58,970 nucleotides of DNA, from NCBI GenBank assembly GCA_938008415.1, contig CALLKI010000051.1:1-58970 (forward strand). Direction: 5' to 3'. Each line of letters starts with the position of its first letter. Position 1 is the first letter of the stretch. Source of the stretch: an uncultured Luteimonas sp. Its GTDB lineage: Bacteria; Pseudomonadota; Gammaproteobacteria; Xanthomonadales; Xanthomonadaceae. The position numbers and the translations under genes were made by a program. Shown piece after piece: positions 10,380 to 19,812 of the stretch. Below the pieces are notes generated by a model. That model did no database searches and was not told the origin of the DNA. It worked only from the letters and a program-made list of their open reading frames with translations.

Positions 10380-10592
10380 TCAGCGGACGGCGAAGCGGGA
10401 AGGCAGCGGCGACGGTGCGGCGTAGGCCGCGGTCCTCCGGGCCCGGCGTACCGCGCGGTTGGCGGCGTCCGTGGCCCTGCCGGCCGGCCTTGCGTCGAAG
10501 GCGTACAGTTGCCACAGGCGCAGCGGCACGGCGTCGGCGAGCTGCTGCGCGGTCCAGTGCAGGCGTCCGGGGAAGGGTGCGAAGGCGTTCAT
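10380..10592 (-). CDS. Small 70-residue protein in the ABC export operon, function unknown
   Basis: This ORF starts 4 nt after the adaptor stop and ends 71 nt before the ATPase start, so it fits inside the operon. The N-terminal half (LHWTAQQLADAVPLRLWQLYAFDARP) looks amphipathic and Trp-rich. The C-terminal half is Arg/Ala-rich and carries no membrane helix or signal peptide. I do not recognise a family. The position supports a real gene, while the short length and Arg/Ala-rich tail in GC-rich DNA argue for caution. If real it could be a soluble accessory factor of the transporter. Confidence 0.5.
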   Translation of the reverse strand: MNAFAPFPGRLHWTAQQLADAVPLRLWQLYAFDARPAGRATDAANRAVRRARRTAAYAAPSPLPSRFAVR

Positions 10593-10596
10593 GGCG

Positions 10597-11892
10597 TCAG
10601 AGTCCTGAAATGCGGACGCGGTCCGCGTTGTCGAACTGGTCGGTGCCGGAGACGACGATGCGCTCGCCCTCCTCCAGGCCGGAGACGATCTCCACGGCCT
10701 GCAGGCTGCTGGCGCCGGCCTGGATCGGGCGGCGCACGGCGGTCGAGCCCTCGACCACGTAGGCGAAGCGGCCGCCGAGCTGCTCCAGGAACGGCCCGCG
10801 CTCGACCATCAGCACGTTCCGGCGCGTGCCGAGCACGATGCGCACCGACAGGCGCTGGTTCTGGCGCAGGCCCGGCGGCTGCTGGCCCTCGTCGAAGCGC
10901 AGGCGCGCCGTGACCTCGCCGTTGACCACTTCCGGCGACACCGCCGAGATCGTCGCGCCGTACTCGCGGCCGCTGCTGGTGATCCGTGCCGGCATGCCGA
11001 TCGCCAGGTCGCGGGCGAAGCTCTCCGGGACGCGGATCTCGACCGCGAACACGCTCAGGTCGACCACGCTCAGGACCGGCGCGTTGGCCGCGACGTTGGT
11101 GCCCTGGGCGACCTGGACCTGGCCGACCTGGCCGTCGAACGGCGCGCGCAGGGTCAGCGCGTCCACCTGCCGGCGCAGCTCGTCCACCAGCGCCTTCTGG
11201 CGCGCGGCCAGCAGGCGTTTGTTGCGCGCGTCGATCTCGGCGCCGCGGCCCATCAGGGCGGCGTCCTTGCGCGCGGCGGCCAGGCCGATCTCGGCCTTCC
11301 TCAGGCCGTCGAGCGCGCGGTCGTACTCGTTCTTCGAGACCGCGCCGCCCTCGTAGGCGCGCTGGTAGCGCTCGACGTCGCGCTGCGCGGCGGTGTGGTC
11401 GATCTGCGCCTGGTCGAGCAGCTTCTGCGCCTCCGAGCGCGTGCGCTGGGCGTCCAGCTGCGCGCGGTCCGCCTCGCCCTGGAGGCTGGCGAGCGTGGAC
11501 TCCTCCTGCACCAGCCGGCTGCGCAGCTCGGGGCTGTCGATCACGGCCAGCTCCTGGCCCTGCTTCACCGCGTCGCCGGCCACCACCTTGAGCGTCACCG
11601 TGCCGGCGGCGATCGCGTACAGGGTGGGGCTGTTGGCGGTGATGACCCGGCCTTCGGCGGACAGGTCGCGCACCAGGTCGCCGCGGGTGACCTTGGCGAT
11701 GCGCACGCGCGATGCGTCGACCGAGCGGCTGCCGCCGGACCAGGCCGAGGCCAGCCAGACGGCGAGCAGCAGCACGGCCACGGCCGCGCCGCCGATGGCC
11801 AGCCAGCGGGTGTGCCGGCGGCGGCGCAGGGCGTGCGCGGGCAGGACGGTGTCCTGGGCGGAAGTGTCGCGGATGCGGGAGCGCTGTTCCAT
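10597..11892 (-). CDS. Periplasmic adaptor (HlyD/MacA-like membrane fusion protein) of the ABC exporter
   Basis: The 431-residue adaptor has a cytoplasmic tail, one membrane anchor (about 30-51), a lipoyl-like half (TLKVVAGDAVKQGQELAVID), a long coiled-coil hairpin (about 115-235, rich in Ala, Arg, Glu and Gln) and a second lipoyl half (TLRAPFDGQVGQVQVAQGTNV). Beta-barrel and membrane-proximal domains follow. It would link the MacB-type permeases to an outer-membrane channel, whose gene is not in the window. I chose ATG 11892 over an upstream TTG (11949) because the TTG falls inside the sigma-54 promoter. This start leaves a leader of about 30 nt. It is the first gene of the operon. Confidence 0.92.
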   Translation of the reverse strand: MEQRSRIRDTSAQDTVLPAHALRRRRHTRWLAIGGAAVAVLLLAVWLASAWSGGSRSVDASRVRIAKVTRGDLVRDLSAEGRVITANSPTLYAIAAGTVTLKVVAGDAVKQGQELAVIDSPELRSRLVQEESTLASLQGEADRAQLDAQRTRSEAQKLLDQAQIDHTAAQRDVERYQRAYEGGAVSKNEYDRALDGLRKAEIGLAAARKDAALMGRGAEIDARNKRLLAARQKALVDELRRQVDALTLRAPFDGQVGQVQVAQGTNVAANAPVLSVVDLSVFAVEIRVPESFARDLAIGMPARITSSGREYGATISAVSPEVVNGEVTARLRFDEGQQPPGLRQNQRLSVRIVLGTRRNVLMVERGPFLEQLGGRFAYVVEGSTAVRRPIQAGASSLQAVEIVSGLEEGERIVVSGTDQFDNADRVRISGL

Positions 11893-11932
11893 GTCGGAAG
11901 GAAGGGATGCCTGTGTGTCCGCCAGGGTTGCA

Positions 11933-11948
11933 TGCAAGCCCCGTGCCA
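11933..11948 (-). promoter_or_regulatory. Sigma-54 (RpoN) promoter of the ABC export operon
   Basis: On the minus strand the 16 bases read TGGCACGGGGCTTGCA, which fits TGGCACG-N4-TTGCA exactly. The invariant GG (11947/11946) and GC (11935/11934) are correctly spaced for -24/-12. The predicted start is near 11922, about 30 nt before the adaptor ATG. The operon encodes an NtrC-family activator, which is the class that such promoters require. Confidence 0.88.
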
Positions 11949-11992
11949 ATCACAACCATCTGATCCCAAAGGAAATCCCATGCGGGCGGACT

Positions 11993-12025
11993 GTCCGGGC
12001 GGACGCTCCCGGTGTCCGCCCGGAC
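11993..12025. promoter_or_regulatory. Paired dyad sites, probable enhancer for the NtrC-type regulator
   Basis: Two self-palindromic 12-mers, GTCCGGGCGGAC (11993-12004) and GTCCGCCCGGAC (12014-12025), each have the form GTCCG-N2-CGGAC. Their centres are 21 bp apart, two helical turns, so two dimers would sit on the same face. They lie about 76 and 97 bp upstream of the predicted sigma-54 start, a usual distance for activator sites. A further CGGAC-T-GTCCG dyad overlaps the left copy. The same DNA is just upstream of glmS on the other strand and could affect it. Confidence 0.7.
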
Positions 12026-12073
12026 GCCCGCATCCCGTACACTGCTCAGTCCCTGCAAGGAATCCGGAAAGAC

Positions 12074-13903
<1,830 letters not shown>

Positions 13904-13928
13904 CCCGGCGCGGGCCCCGGGCGCCGGG
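13904..13928 (+). terminator. GC-rich hairpin just after glmS
   Basis: CCCGGCGC (13904-13911) pairs with GCGCCGGG (13921-13928) directly after the stop codon. The following bases are G-rich rather than T-rich, so a classical terminator is doubtful. Confidence 0.35.
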
Positions 13929-13979
13929 GGCGGACACGGCTTGCGGCGCGCATGCGCGCGGCGGGATCATGCACGTGCC

Positions 13980-15059
13980 ATGCAGCCGCGCAAGATCATC
14001 CACGTGGACATGGACGCGTTCTACGCGTCGGTGGAGCAGCGCGACGACCCGTCGCTGCGCGGCCGGCCGGTGGTGGTGGCGTGGCGCGGCGCGCGCTCGG
14101 TGGTGTGCGCGGCCTCCTACGAGGCGCGCAAGTATGGCATCCGCTCGGCGATGCCGGCGCTGCGCGCCGAGCGGCTGTGCCCGCACGCGGTGTTCGTGCC
14201 CCCCGACTTCCCCCGCTACCGGGCGGTGTCACGGCAGGTGCGGGAGATCTTCCGCGACTACACCGACCTGGTGGAGCCGCTGTCGCTGGACGAGGCCTAC
14301 CTCGACGTCAGCGAGCCGAAGCGCGACCTGCCCAGCGCCACCGCGATCGCGCAGGAGATCCGCGGGCGCATCCGCGAAGAGCTCCGGCTGACCGCGTCCG
14401 CGGGCGTGGCGCCGAACAAGTTCATCGCCAAGATCGCCTCCGACTGGAACAAGCCCGACGGCCTGTTCGTGGTCAGGCCGTCGCGCGTGGAGGCGTTCCT
14501 CACCCCGCTGCTGGTCGGGCGGATCCCCGGCGTCGGCAGGGTGATGCAGGCGAAGCTGGCGGAACTGGGCGTGTCCACGGTGGGCGGGCTGCGGGCGCTG
14601 CCGCTGGAACTGCTGCAGCAGCGTTTCGGCAGCTTCGGTGCGACGCTGTACCGGCGTGCGCGCGGCATCGACGAGCGGCCGGTGCAGCCCGACCAGCCGG
14701 TGCAGTCGGTCTCGGCCGAGGATACCCTCGAGACCGACCTGCCGCTGGCCGGGCTGGAGCCGCACGTGCGGCGCATGGCGGAGAAGGCGTGGAATGCGGC
14801 GCGCAGGACGGAGCGCGTCGGCCGCACCGTGGTGCTCAAGCTCAAGACCGCGCAGTTCCGGGTCCTCACCCGCAGCTTCACGCCGGAGGCACCACCGGAC
14901 TCGCTGCACGCGTTCACCGGCTACGCGGTGGCATTGCTGTCCCGGGTGCAATTGCCGGACTCCACCCTCTACCGCCTGGTCGGGGTGGGCCTGTCGAACT
15001 TCCGGGATCCCGTGGAAGCCGCGCTGCAGCCGGCGCTGTTCGGCCCGGATGCCGCCTGA
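13980..15059 (+). CDS. dinB: DNA polymerase IV (Y-family translesion polymerase)
   Basis: The 359-residue error-prone polymerase copies past damaged bases. It has the catalytic carboxylates in HVDMDAFYASVEQ (about 8-20) and SLDEAYLDVS (about 100-109). The palm/finger motif SAGVAPNKFIAKIASDWNKPDG, the helix-hairpin-helix IPGVGRVMQAKL and a little-finger domain (about 235-345) complete it. It ends without an obvious beta-clamp binding tail beyond the final LQPALFGPDAA. ATG 13980 places the first catalytic Asp at the usual position. No LexA-box is apparent in the 76 nt before it. Confidence 0.96.
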   Translation: MQPRKIIHVDMDAFYASVEQRDDPSLRGRPVVVAWRGARSVVCAASYEARKYGIRSAMPALRAERLCPHAVFVPPDFPRYRAVSRQVREIFRDYTDLVEPLSLDEAYLDVSEPKRDLPSATAIAQEIRGRIREELRLTASAGVAPNKFIAKIASDWNKPDGLFVVRPSRVEAFLTPLLVGRIPGVGRVMQAKLAELGVSTVGGLRALPLELLQQRFGSFGATLYRRARGIDERPVQPDQPVQSVSAEDTLETDLPLAGLEPHVRRMAEKAWNAARRTERVGRTVVLKLKTAQFRVLTRSFTPEAPPDSLHAFTGYAVALLSRVQLPDSTLYRLVGVGLSNFRDPVEAALQPALFGPDAA

Positions 15060-15131
15060 TGCGTGCCCTTGCGCGCGCCGTGCCCGCGGCGCCGGGACGC
15101 TACACTTCGCGCTTTTCCGGCGGAAGACTCC

Positions 15132-15794
15132 ATGCGGTTCCCCTATCGCGCGGTCCTGTTCGACCTCGACGGCACCCTGATCGACAGCGCCCACGGCATC
15201 GCCGTGGCGGTCAACCGCACGCTGGAGGCGCTGGGCCGTCCCCGCGAGGACGAGGCGGTGGTGCGCGGCTGGATCGGCGACGGCGCGCGCATGCTGCTGC
15301 GCCGCGCGCTCGCGCACGCGGGCGCGGAGGTACCGCAAGGGGAAGCGTTCGAACGCGCCTACGCGCTGCTGATGGAGCATTACGCCGGATCGCTGCCGCT
15401 GCAGGCGCGGCCGTTCCCCGGCGTGGACGAGGCGCTGCGGTCGCTGCGTGATGCCGGCGCGCGCCTGGCGCTGTGCACCAACAAGCCCGGTCGCTTCATC
15501 GCGCCTCTGCTCGACGCGCTGGGCTGGCGGGCGTGCTTCGACGCGGTCGTCGGCGGCGACACCCTGCCCGAGCGCAAGCCCGACCCCCGTCCGCTGCTGC
15601 ACATCGCCGGGGGCTTCGGGTTCGAAGCCCCGCAATGCCTGATGGTCGGTGACTCGCGCACCGACGCCGAGGCCGCCCATGCCGCAGGGATGCCGCTGGC
15701 GCTGGTGGACTATGGCTACCACCGCGGATTCGACCTCCACGCCGCGGGTGCCTGGCGGGTGGTGGGCGACCTGCGGGCGCTGTTGCCGGGCTGA
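15132..15794 (+). CDS. gph: Phosphoglycolate phosphatase (HAD superfamily)
   Basis: The 220-residue HAD hydrolase is of the Gph type, which removes phosphate from 2-phosphoglycolate formed during repair of oxidised DNA ends. HAD motif I is FDLDGTLIDSAHG (about 9-21), with a helical cap after it. Motif II is CTNKPGRF, motif III is the Lys in ERKPDPRP and motif IV is MVGDSRTDAEAA. All catalytic residues are present. The ATG is 72 nt after dinB, so the two may share a transcript. Other small-molecule phosphatases of subfamily IA look similar, so the substrate is by family inference. Confidence 0.88.
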   Translation: MRFPYRAVLFDLDGTLIDSAHGIAVAVNRTLEALGRPREDEAVVRGWIGDGARMLLRRALAHAGAEVPQGEAFERAYALLMEHYAGSLPLQARPFPGVDEALRSLRDAGARLALCTNKPGRFIAPLLDALGWRACFDAVVGGDTLPERKPDPRPLLHIAGGFGFEAPQCLMVGDSRTDAEAAHAAGMPLALVDYGYHRGFDLHAAGAWRVVGDLRALLPG

Positions 15795-15910
15795 GCGCGG
15801 GCACACACAACCCCGGCCCGGCCTCCGCGCAGGGGCCGGTGGCCCGGGCGGTGGACGGGCGCGGCGCGCGGGCGCATCCTCGGGGTCCCCCCGCACGCAA
15901 CAGGTGACCC

Positions 15911-17395
15911 ATGGCAGACCAGGCGTTCCTGTCCACCCTGCGCGAGCCCGCGCTGCTGCGCGAGGCCAATTGCATCGACGGCCGCTGGCTGGGCATCGAG
16001 GGCCCGGCCATCGAGGTGCGCAACCCGGCCAACGGCGTCCTGCTCGGGCGCGTGCCCGCCCTCGGGCGCGAACATGCCGCGCGCGCGGTCGAGGCGGCGC
16101 GGCGCGCGCTGCCCGAGTGGCGCGCGCGGACCGCGAAGCAGCGCGCCGCGGTCCTGCGCCGTCTGTACGAGCTGATGATGGCGCACCAGGAGGATCTGGC
16201 CCGGATCATGACCGCCGAGCAGGGCAAGCCGCTGGCCGAGGCCCGGGGCGAGATCGCCTACGCGGCCGGTTTCATCGAGTGGTTCGCGGAGGAAGGCAAG
16301 CGCGTCTACGGCGAGACGATCCCCGCGCCGTGGCCCGGGCACCGGATCGTCGTGCTGCGCGAGCCGGTCGGCGTGTTCGCCGCGATCACGCCCTGGAATT
16401 TCCCTACCGCGATGATCGCGCGCAAGGCCGGTGCCGGCTGGGCCGCCGGCTGCACCGGCGTGATCCGCCCGGCGAGCCAGACCCCGTTCTCGGCCTTGGC
16501 GTTCGCCGCGCTCGCCGAGGAGGCGGGCCTGCCGCCCGGCGTGTGCAATGTCATCACCGGGCCGGCCGCGGAGATCGGCGCGGAACTGTGCGCCAACCCG
16601 GATGTGCGCAAGCTCTCGTTCACCGGCAGCACCGAGGTGGGCGCGCAGCTGCTGGCGCAATGCGCGCCGGGCATCAAGAAGACCAGCATGGAGCTGGGCG
16701 GAAACGCGCCGTTCCTGGTGTTCGAGGACGCCGATCTCGAGGCCGCGGTCCGCGGCGCGGTGGCGTCCAAGTTCCGCAACGCCGGCCAGACCTGCGTGTG
16801 CACCAACCGCTTCCTCGTCCACGAGCGGGTCTACGACGAGTTCGCCGGGCGGCTGGCGGAGGCCGTGCGCGGCCTGGTGGTGGGCGACGGCACCCAGGAA
16901 GGCGTGACCATCGGCCCGTTGATCGACGAACGGGCCGTGGCCAAGACCCGCGAGCACATCGAGGACGCGGTCGCGCGCGGCGCGCGGGTGCTGGTGGGCG
17001 GCCGGCCGCACGCGCTGGGCGGCAACTTCTTCGAGCCGACGGTGCTGGCCGACGTGCCGCGCGAGGCGCGGATCTTCGCCGAGGAAACCTTCGGTCCCGT
17101 CGCGCCGCTGTTCCGCTTCCGCGATGAGGACGAGGCGGTGGCCCTGGCCAACGACACCCGGTACGGGCTGGCGGCGTACTTCTACAGCCGCGACCTGGCC
17201 CGCGCCGTGCGCGTGGCCGAACGGCTGGAGTACGGCATGGTCGGCATCAACGAGGGCCTGATCTCGACCGAGGTGGCGCCGTTCGGCGGGGTCAAGGCCT
17301 CGGGCATCGGGCGGGAGGGCTCGCGCCACGGGATCGAGGAATACCTCGAGCTGAAGTACCTCTGCCTGGGCGGCCTGGACGGCCCGGTGGCCTAG
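15911..17395 (+). CDS. gabD: NAD(P)-dependent succinate-semialdehyde dehydrogenase
   Basis: The 494-residue aldehyde dehydrogenase matches GabD, which oxidises succinate semialdehyde to succinate at the end of GABA breakdown. Visible motifs are the EVRNPANG start, TPWNFPTAMIARKAG, the cofactor site SFTGSTEVG, the catalytic Glu in MELGGNAPFLVF and the catalytic Cys in NAGQTCVC. The C-terminus is GREGSRHGIEEYLELKYLC. ATG 15911 follows AGGTGA. No GABA aminotransferase is nearby. It is followed after 40 nt by the ETF-quinone oxidoreductase gene. A close semialdehyde relative cannot be excluded. Confidence 0.88.
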   Translation: MADQAFLSTLREPALLREANCIDGRWLGIEGPAIEVRNPANGVLLGRVPALGREHAARAVEAARRALPEWRARTAKQRAAVLRRLYELMMAHQEDLARIMTAEQGKPLAEARGEIAYAAGFIEWFAEEGKRVYGETIPAPWPGHRIVVLREPVGVFAAITPWNFPTAMIARKAGAGWAAGCTGVIRPASQTPFSALAFAALAEEAGLPPGVCNVITGPAAEIGAELCANPDVRKLSFTGSTEVGAQLLAQCAPGIKKTSMELGGNAPFLVFEDADLEAAVRGAVASKFRNAGQTCVCTNRFLVHERVYDEFAGRLAEAVRGLVVGDGTQEGVTIGPLIDERAVAKTREHIEDAVARGARVLVGGRPHALGGNFFEPTVLADVPREARIFAEETFGPVAPLFRFRDEDEAVALANDTRYGLAAYFYSRDLARAVRVAERLEYGMVGINEGLISTEVAPFGGVKASGIGREGSRHGIEEYLELKYLCLGGLDGPVA

Positions 17396-17435
17396 AATCT
17401 GGCATCCCCCCAGCCGGCACGGTATCGAGGTCGCG

Positions 17436-19118
17436 ATGACGCCCGAGGAACTGCTTGAGAAGTACGGCCCGCGCGAGGCCATGGAATACGACGTGGTGGT
17501 GGTCGGCGCGGGCCCCGGTGGCCTGGCGACGGCGATCCGCCTGAAACAGCTGGCGGCCGAGGCAGGCGGCGAGCTTTCGGTCTGCGTGCTGGAGAAGGGG
17601 TCCGAGCCCGGCGCGCACATCCTCTCGGGCGCGATCATGGACCCGAGGGCGCTGGCCGAGCTGTTCCCGGACTGGAAGGAGCGCGGCGCTCCGCTGCGCC
17701 AGCCGGTGACCCGCGACGAGTTCCTGTTCCTCGGGCGGGACGGCGCGCGCGCCACCCCGCACTGGCTGCTGCCGGACTGCTTCCGCAACGAGGGCAATTA
17801 CATCGTCAGCCTTGGCGCCGTGGTGCGCTGGCTGGCGCAGCAGGCCGAGGCGCTGGGCGTGGAGATCTTCCCGGGTTTCCCCGCCGCCGAGGTGCTGTAT
17901 GACGACAACGGCGCGGTCAAGGGCGTGGCCACCGGCAACATGGGCCTGGACCGCGACGGCCAGCCCACGCCGCAGTTCCAGCTCGGCATGGAACTGCATG
18001 CGAAGTACACGATCTTCGCCGAGGGCGCGCGCGGCCACCTCGGCCGCCAGCTGATCGCCAGATACCGGCTCGACGAGGGCCGCGACCCGCAGAGCTACGG
18101 CATCGGCATCAAGGAGCTGTGGCAGGCCGACCCCGCGAAGCACCAGCCCGGCCTGGTCGTGCATACCGCCGGCTGGCCGCTGGACGACGACACCTATGGC
18201 GGCTCGTTCCTGTACCACGCCGAGGACGGGAAGATCGCTGTCGGCTTCGTGGTCGGCCTCGACTACAGGAACCCCTGGCTGAGCCCGTTCGAGGAATTCC
18301 AGCGCTGGAAGACCCACCCGGAAATTCGCAGGCACCTGGAGGGCGGCAAGCGCATCGGCTATGGCGCGCGCGCGATCACCGCCGGTGGCATCCTGTCGTT
18401 GCCGAAGACCGTGTTCCCGGGCGGCGCGCTGGTCGGCTGCGAGGCCGGCTTCCTCAACGCCAGCCGGATCAAGGGCAGCCACGCCGCGATCAAGACCGGC
18501 ATGCTCGCCGCCGAGGCCGCCTTTGCCGCGATCCGCGAGGGCCGCAGCCGGGACGAGCTGGCGGCCTACCCGGAGGCATTCGGGAAGAGCTGGCTGCATG
18601 CCGAGCTGCTGCAGTCCAAGAACTTCAAGCAGTGGTTCAAGAAGGGCCGCACCGTCGCCACGCTGATGACCGGCATCGAGCAGTGGCTGCTGCCGAAGCT
18701 GGGCATCCGCAACCCGCCGTGGACCCTCCACCGCGACCGGCCGGACCACGCCTGCCTGGAGCCGGCGGAGAGCCAGCCGCGGATCGAGTACCCCAAGCCG
18801 GACGGCGTGCTGACCTTCGACCGCCTGAGCTCGGTGTTCCTGTCGAGTACCTACCACGACGAGGACCAGCCCGCGCACCTGACCCTGAAGGACGCCTCGG
18901 TGCCGGTCGAGGTGAACCTGAGGAAGTACGCCGGGCCGGAGGCCCGCTACTGCCCGGCGGCGGTGTACGAGTTCGTCGGCGAGCCGGGCAGCGAACGGCT
19001 GCAGATCAACTTCGCCAACTGCGTGCACTGCAAGACCTGCGACATCAAGGACCCGACCCAGAACATCGTCTGGGTGCCGCCGCAGGGTGGTGGCGGCCCG
19101 AACTACGCGGGCATGTGA
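17436..19118 (+). CDS. Electron transfer flavoprotein-ubiquinone oxidoreductase
   Basis: The 560-residue ETF-QO passes electrons from reduced electron-transfer flavoprotein (fatty and amino acid oxidation) to ubiquinone at the inner membrane. It has an N-terminal FAD-binding VVVGAGPGGLATAIR (about 20-34), the ILSGAIMDPRAL segment and a C-terminal 4Fe-4S module with CPAAVYEF and NCVHCKTCDIKDP (about 506-540). Four Cys ligands are present. Length fits the bacterial family (540-560). ATG 17436 follows GAGGT. The ETF subunit genes are not in the window. Confidence 0.96.
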   Translation: MTPEELLEKYGPREAMEYDVVVVGAGPGGLATAIRLKQLAAEAGGELSVCVLEKGSEPGAHILSGAIMDPRALAELFPDWKERGAPLRQPVTRDEFLFLGRDGARATPHWLLPDCFRNEGNYIVSLGAVVRWLAQQAEALGVEIFPGFPAAEVLYDDNGAVKGVATGNMGLDRDGQPTPQFQLGMELHAKYTIFAEGARGHLGRQLIARYRLDEGRDPQSYGIGIKELWQADPAKHQPGLVVHTAGWPLDDDTYGGSFLYHAEDGKIAVGFVVGLDYRNPWLSPFEEFQRWKTHPEIRRHLEGGKRIGYGARAITAGGILSLPKTVFPGGALVGCEAGFLNASRIKGSHAAIKTGMLAAEAAFAAIREGRSRDELAAYPEAFGKSWLHAELLQSKNFKQWFKKGRTVATLMTGIEQWLLPKLGIRNPPWTLHRDRPDHACLEPAESQPRIEYPKPDGVLTFDRLSSVFLSSTYHDEDQPAHLTLKDASVPVEVNLRKYAGPEARYCPAAVYEFVGEPGSERLQINFANCVHCKTCDIKDPTQNIVWVPPQGGGGPNYAGM

Positions 19119-19274
19119 CCGTCCCGCCCGGGCTGTCCGCATGCCGCCGGTCCCCGCGGGCCGGCGGCATCGTGTTTCCGGGGCATGGAACATTGGCAGC
19201 AGGCGCGGCCGGCTGCTGACAACACGGGCACGTCTTCCGGCGCTAGTCTCGAAGCGCACGGAAGGAGGTGCGAC

Positions 19275-19757
19275 ATGGGCGACATCCAGCAAGGGGCCGC
19301 GGCCGAACTGTGGCGATCGGCCATCCGCAATGCCTGCGCCGCGGGCGCGCCGGCGCTCGACGAGTCGCAGGAGAGCTACCTGGTGTTCGTGCTGCTGCGC
19401 CACCAGCGCGACGCGCACCTGCTGGCGCGGATCCAGGCGCTGGAATGGCTGCAGGCGCAGGAGCTTGCGGGCAGCGTGCGGCGCGACGCGCTGCGCGACG
19501 TAGGCGACCGCTGTCTGCTGGTCGCCGGGCTGTTCCCGGCGGTGGCGCAGCGGCGGCGGGTCAGCGTGGAGTACTACGTGGACATCGGCCGCAGCGCTTG
19601 GCGCGGCGTGGCCGAGGCCGGGCGCGATGCCTACGCCGGCCTGTTCGCGCACCTGGCCGAGCATTACCTCGACCTGGTCGCGGTGCTGCGCGCACTGCGC
19701 GGCGAGGCGCAGGCGCGGCTCCCGGCCGCGATGCCGACGCCGGCGCGGCTGCACTGA
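19275..19757 (+). CDS. Conserved-looking 160-residue protein of unknown function
   Basis: The product has no signal peptide or membrane segment and looks mostly alpha-helical (QESYLVFVLLRHQRDAHLLARIQALEWL, then a second helical region GLFAHLAEHYLDLVAVLRAL). I do not recognise a named family. The start is set by a very strong Shine-Dalgarno (GGAAGGAGG) 6 nt before ATG 19275, which is good evidence that it is translated. An in-frame ATG at 19185 has no such site. It is monocistronic, 157 nt after ETF-QO and convergent with btuB across a GC-rich hairpin. Confidence 0.72.
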   Translation: MGDIQQGAAAELWRSAIRNACAAGAPALDESQESYLVFVLLRHQRDAHLLARIQALEWLQAQELAGSVRRDALRDVGDRCLLVAGLFPAVAQRRRVSVEYYVDIGRSAWRGVAEAGRDAYAGLFAHLAEHYLDLVAVLRALRGEAQARLPAAMPTPARLH

Positions 19758-19765
19758 GCCGCGAC

Positions 19766-19793
19766 AGGACGCCCCGCGGGCGCGGGGCGTCCT
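19766..19793. terminator. Strong hairpin between convergent genes
   Basis: AGGACGCCCCGC (19766-19777) and GCGGGGCGTCCT (19782-19793) form a perfect 12-bp stem with a GGGC loop between the 160-aa gene and btuB. It could stop transcription from both sides, although neither side has a true T-run. Confidence 0.6.
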
Positions 19794-19812
19794 CCTCCAT
19801 CAGGCGCGGCCG

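Noticed and set aside
11893..11949. TTG start that would add 19 residues to the exporter adaptor
   Set aside because: It falls in the sigma-54 promoter, upstream of the predicted transcript start, so it could not be on the mRNA.
11949..12073. A glmS ribozyme in the glmS leader
   Set aside because: The 125-nt region is explained by the dyad sites and lacks the ribozyme core. This ribozyme is typical of Gram-positive bacteria.
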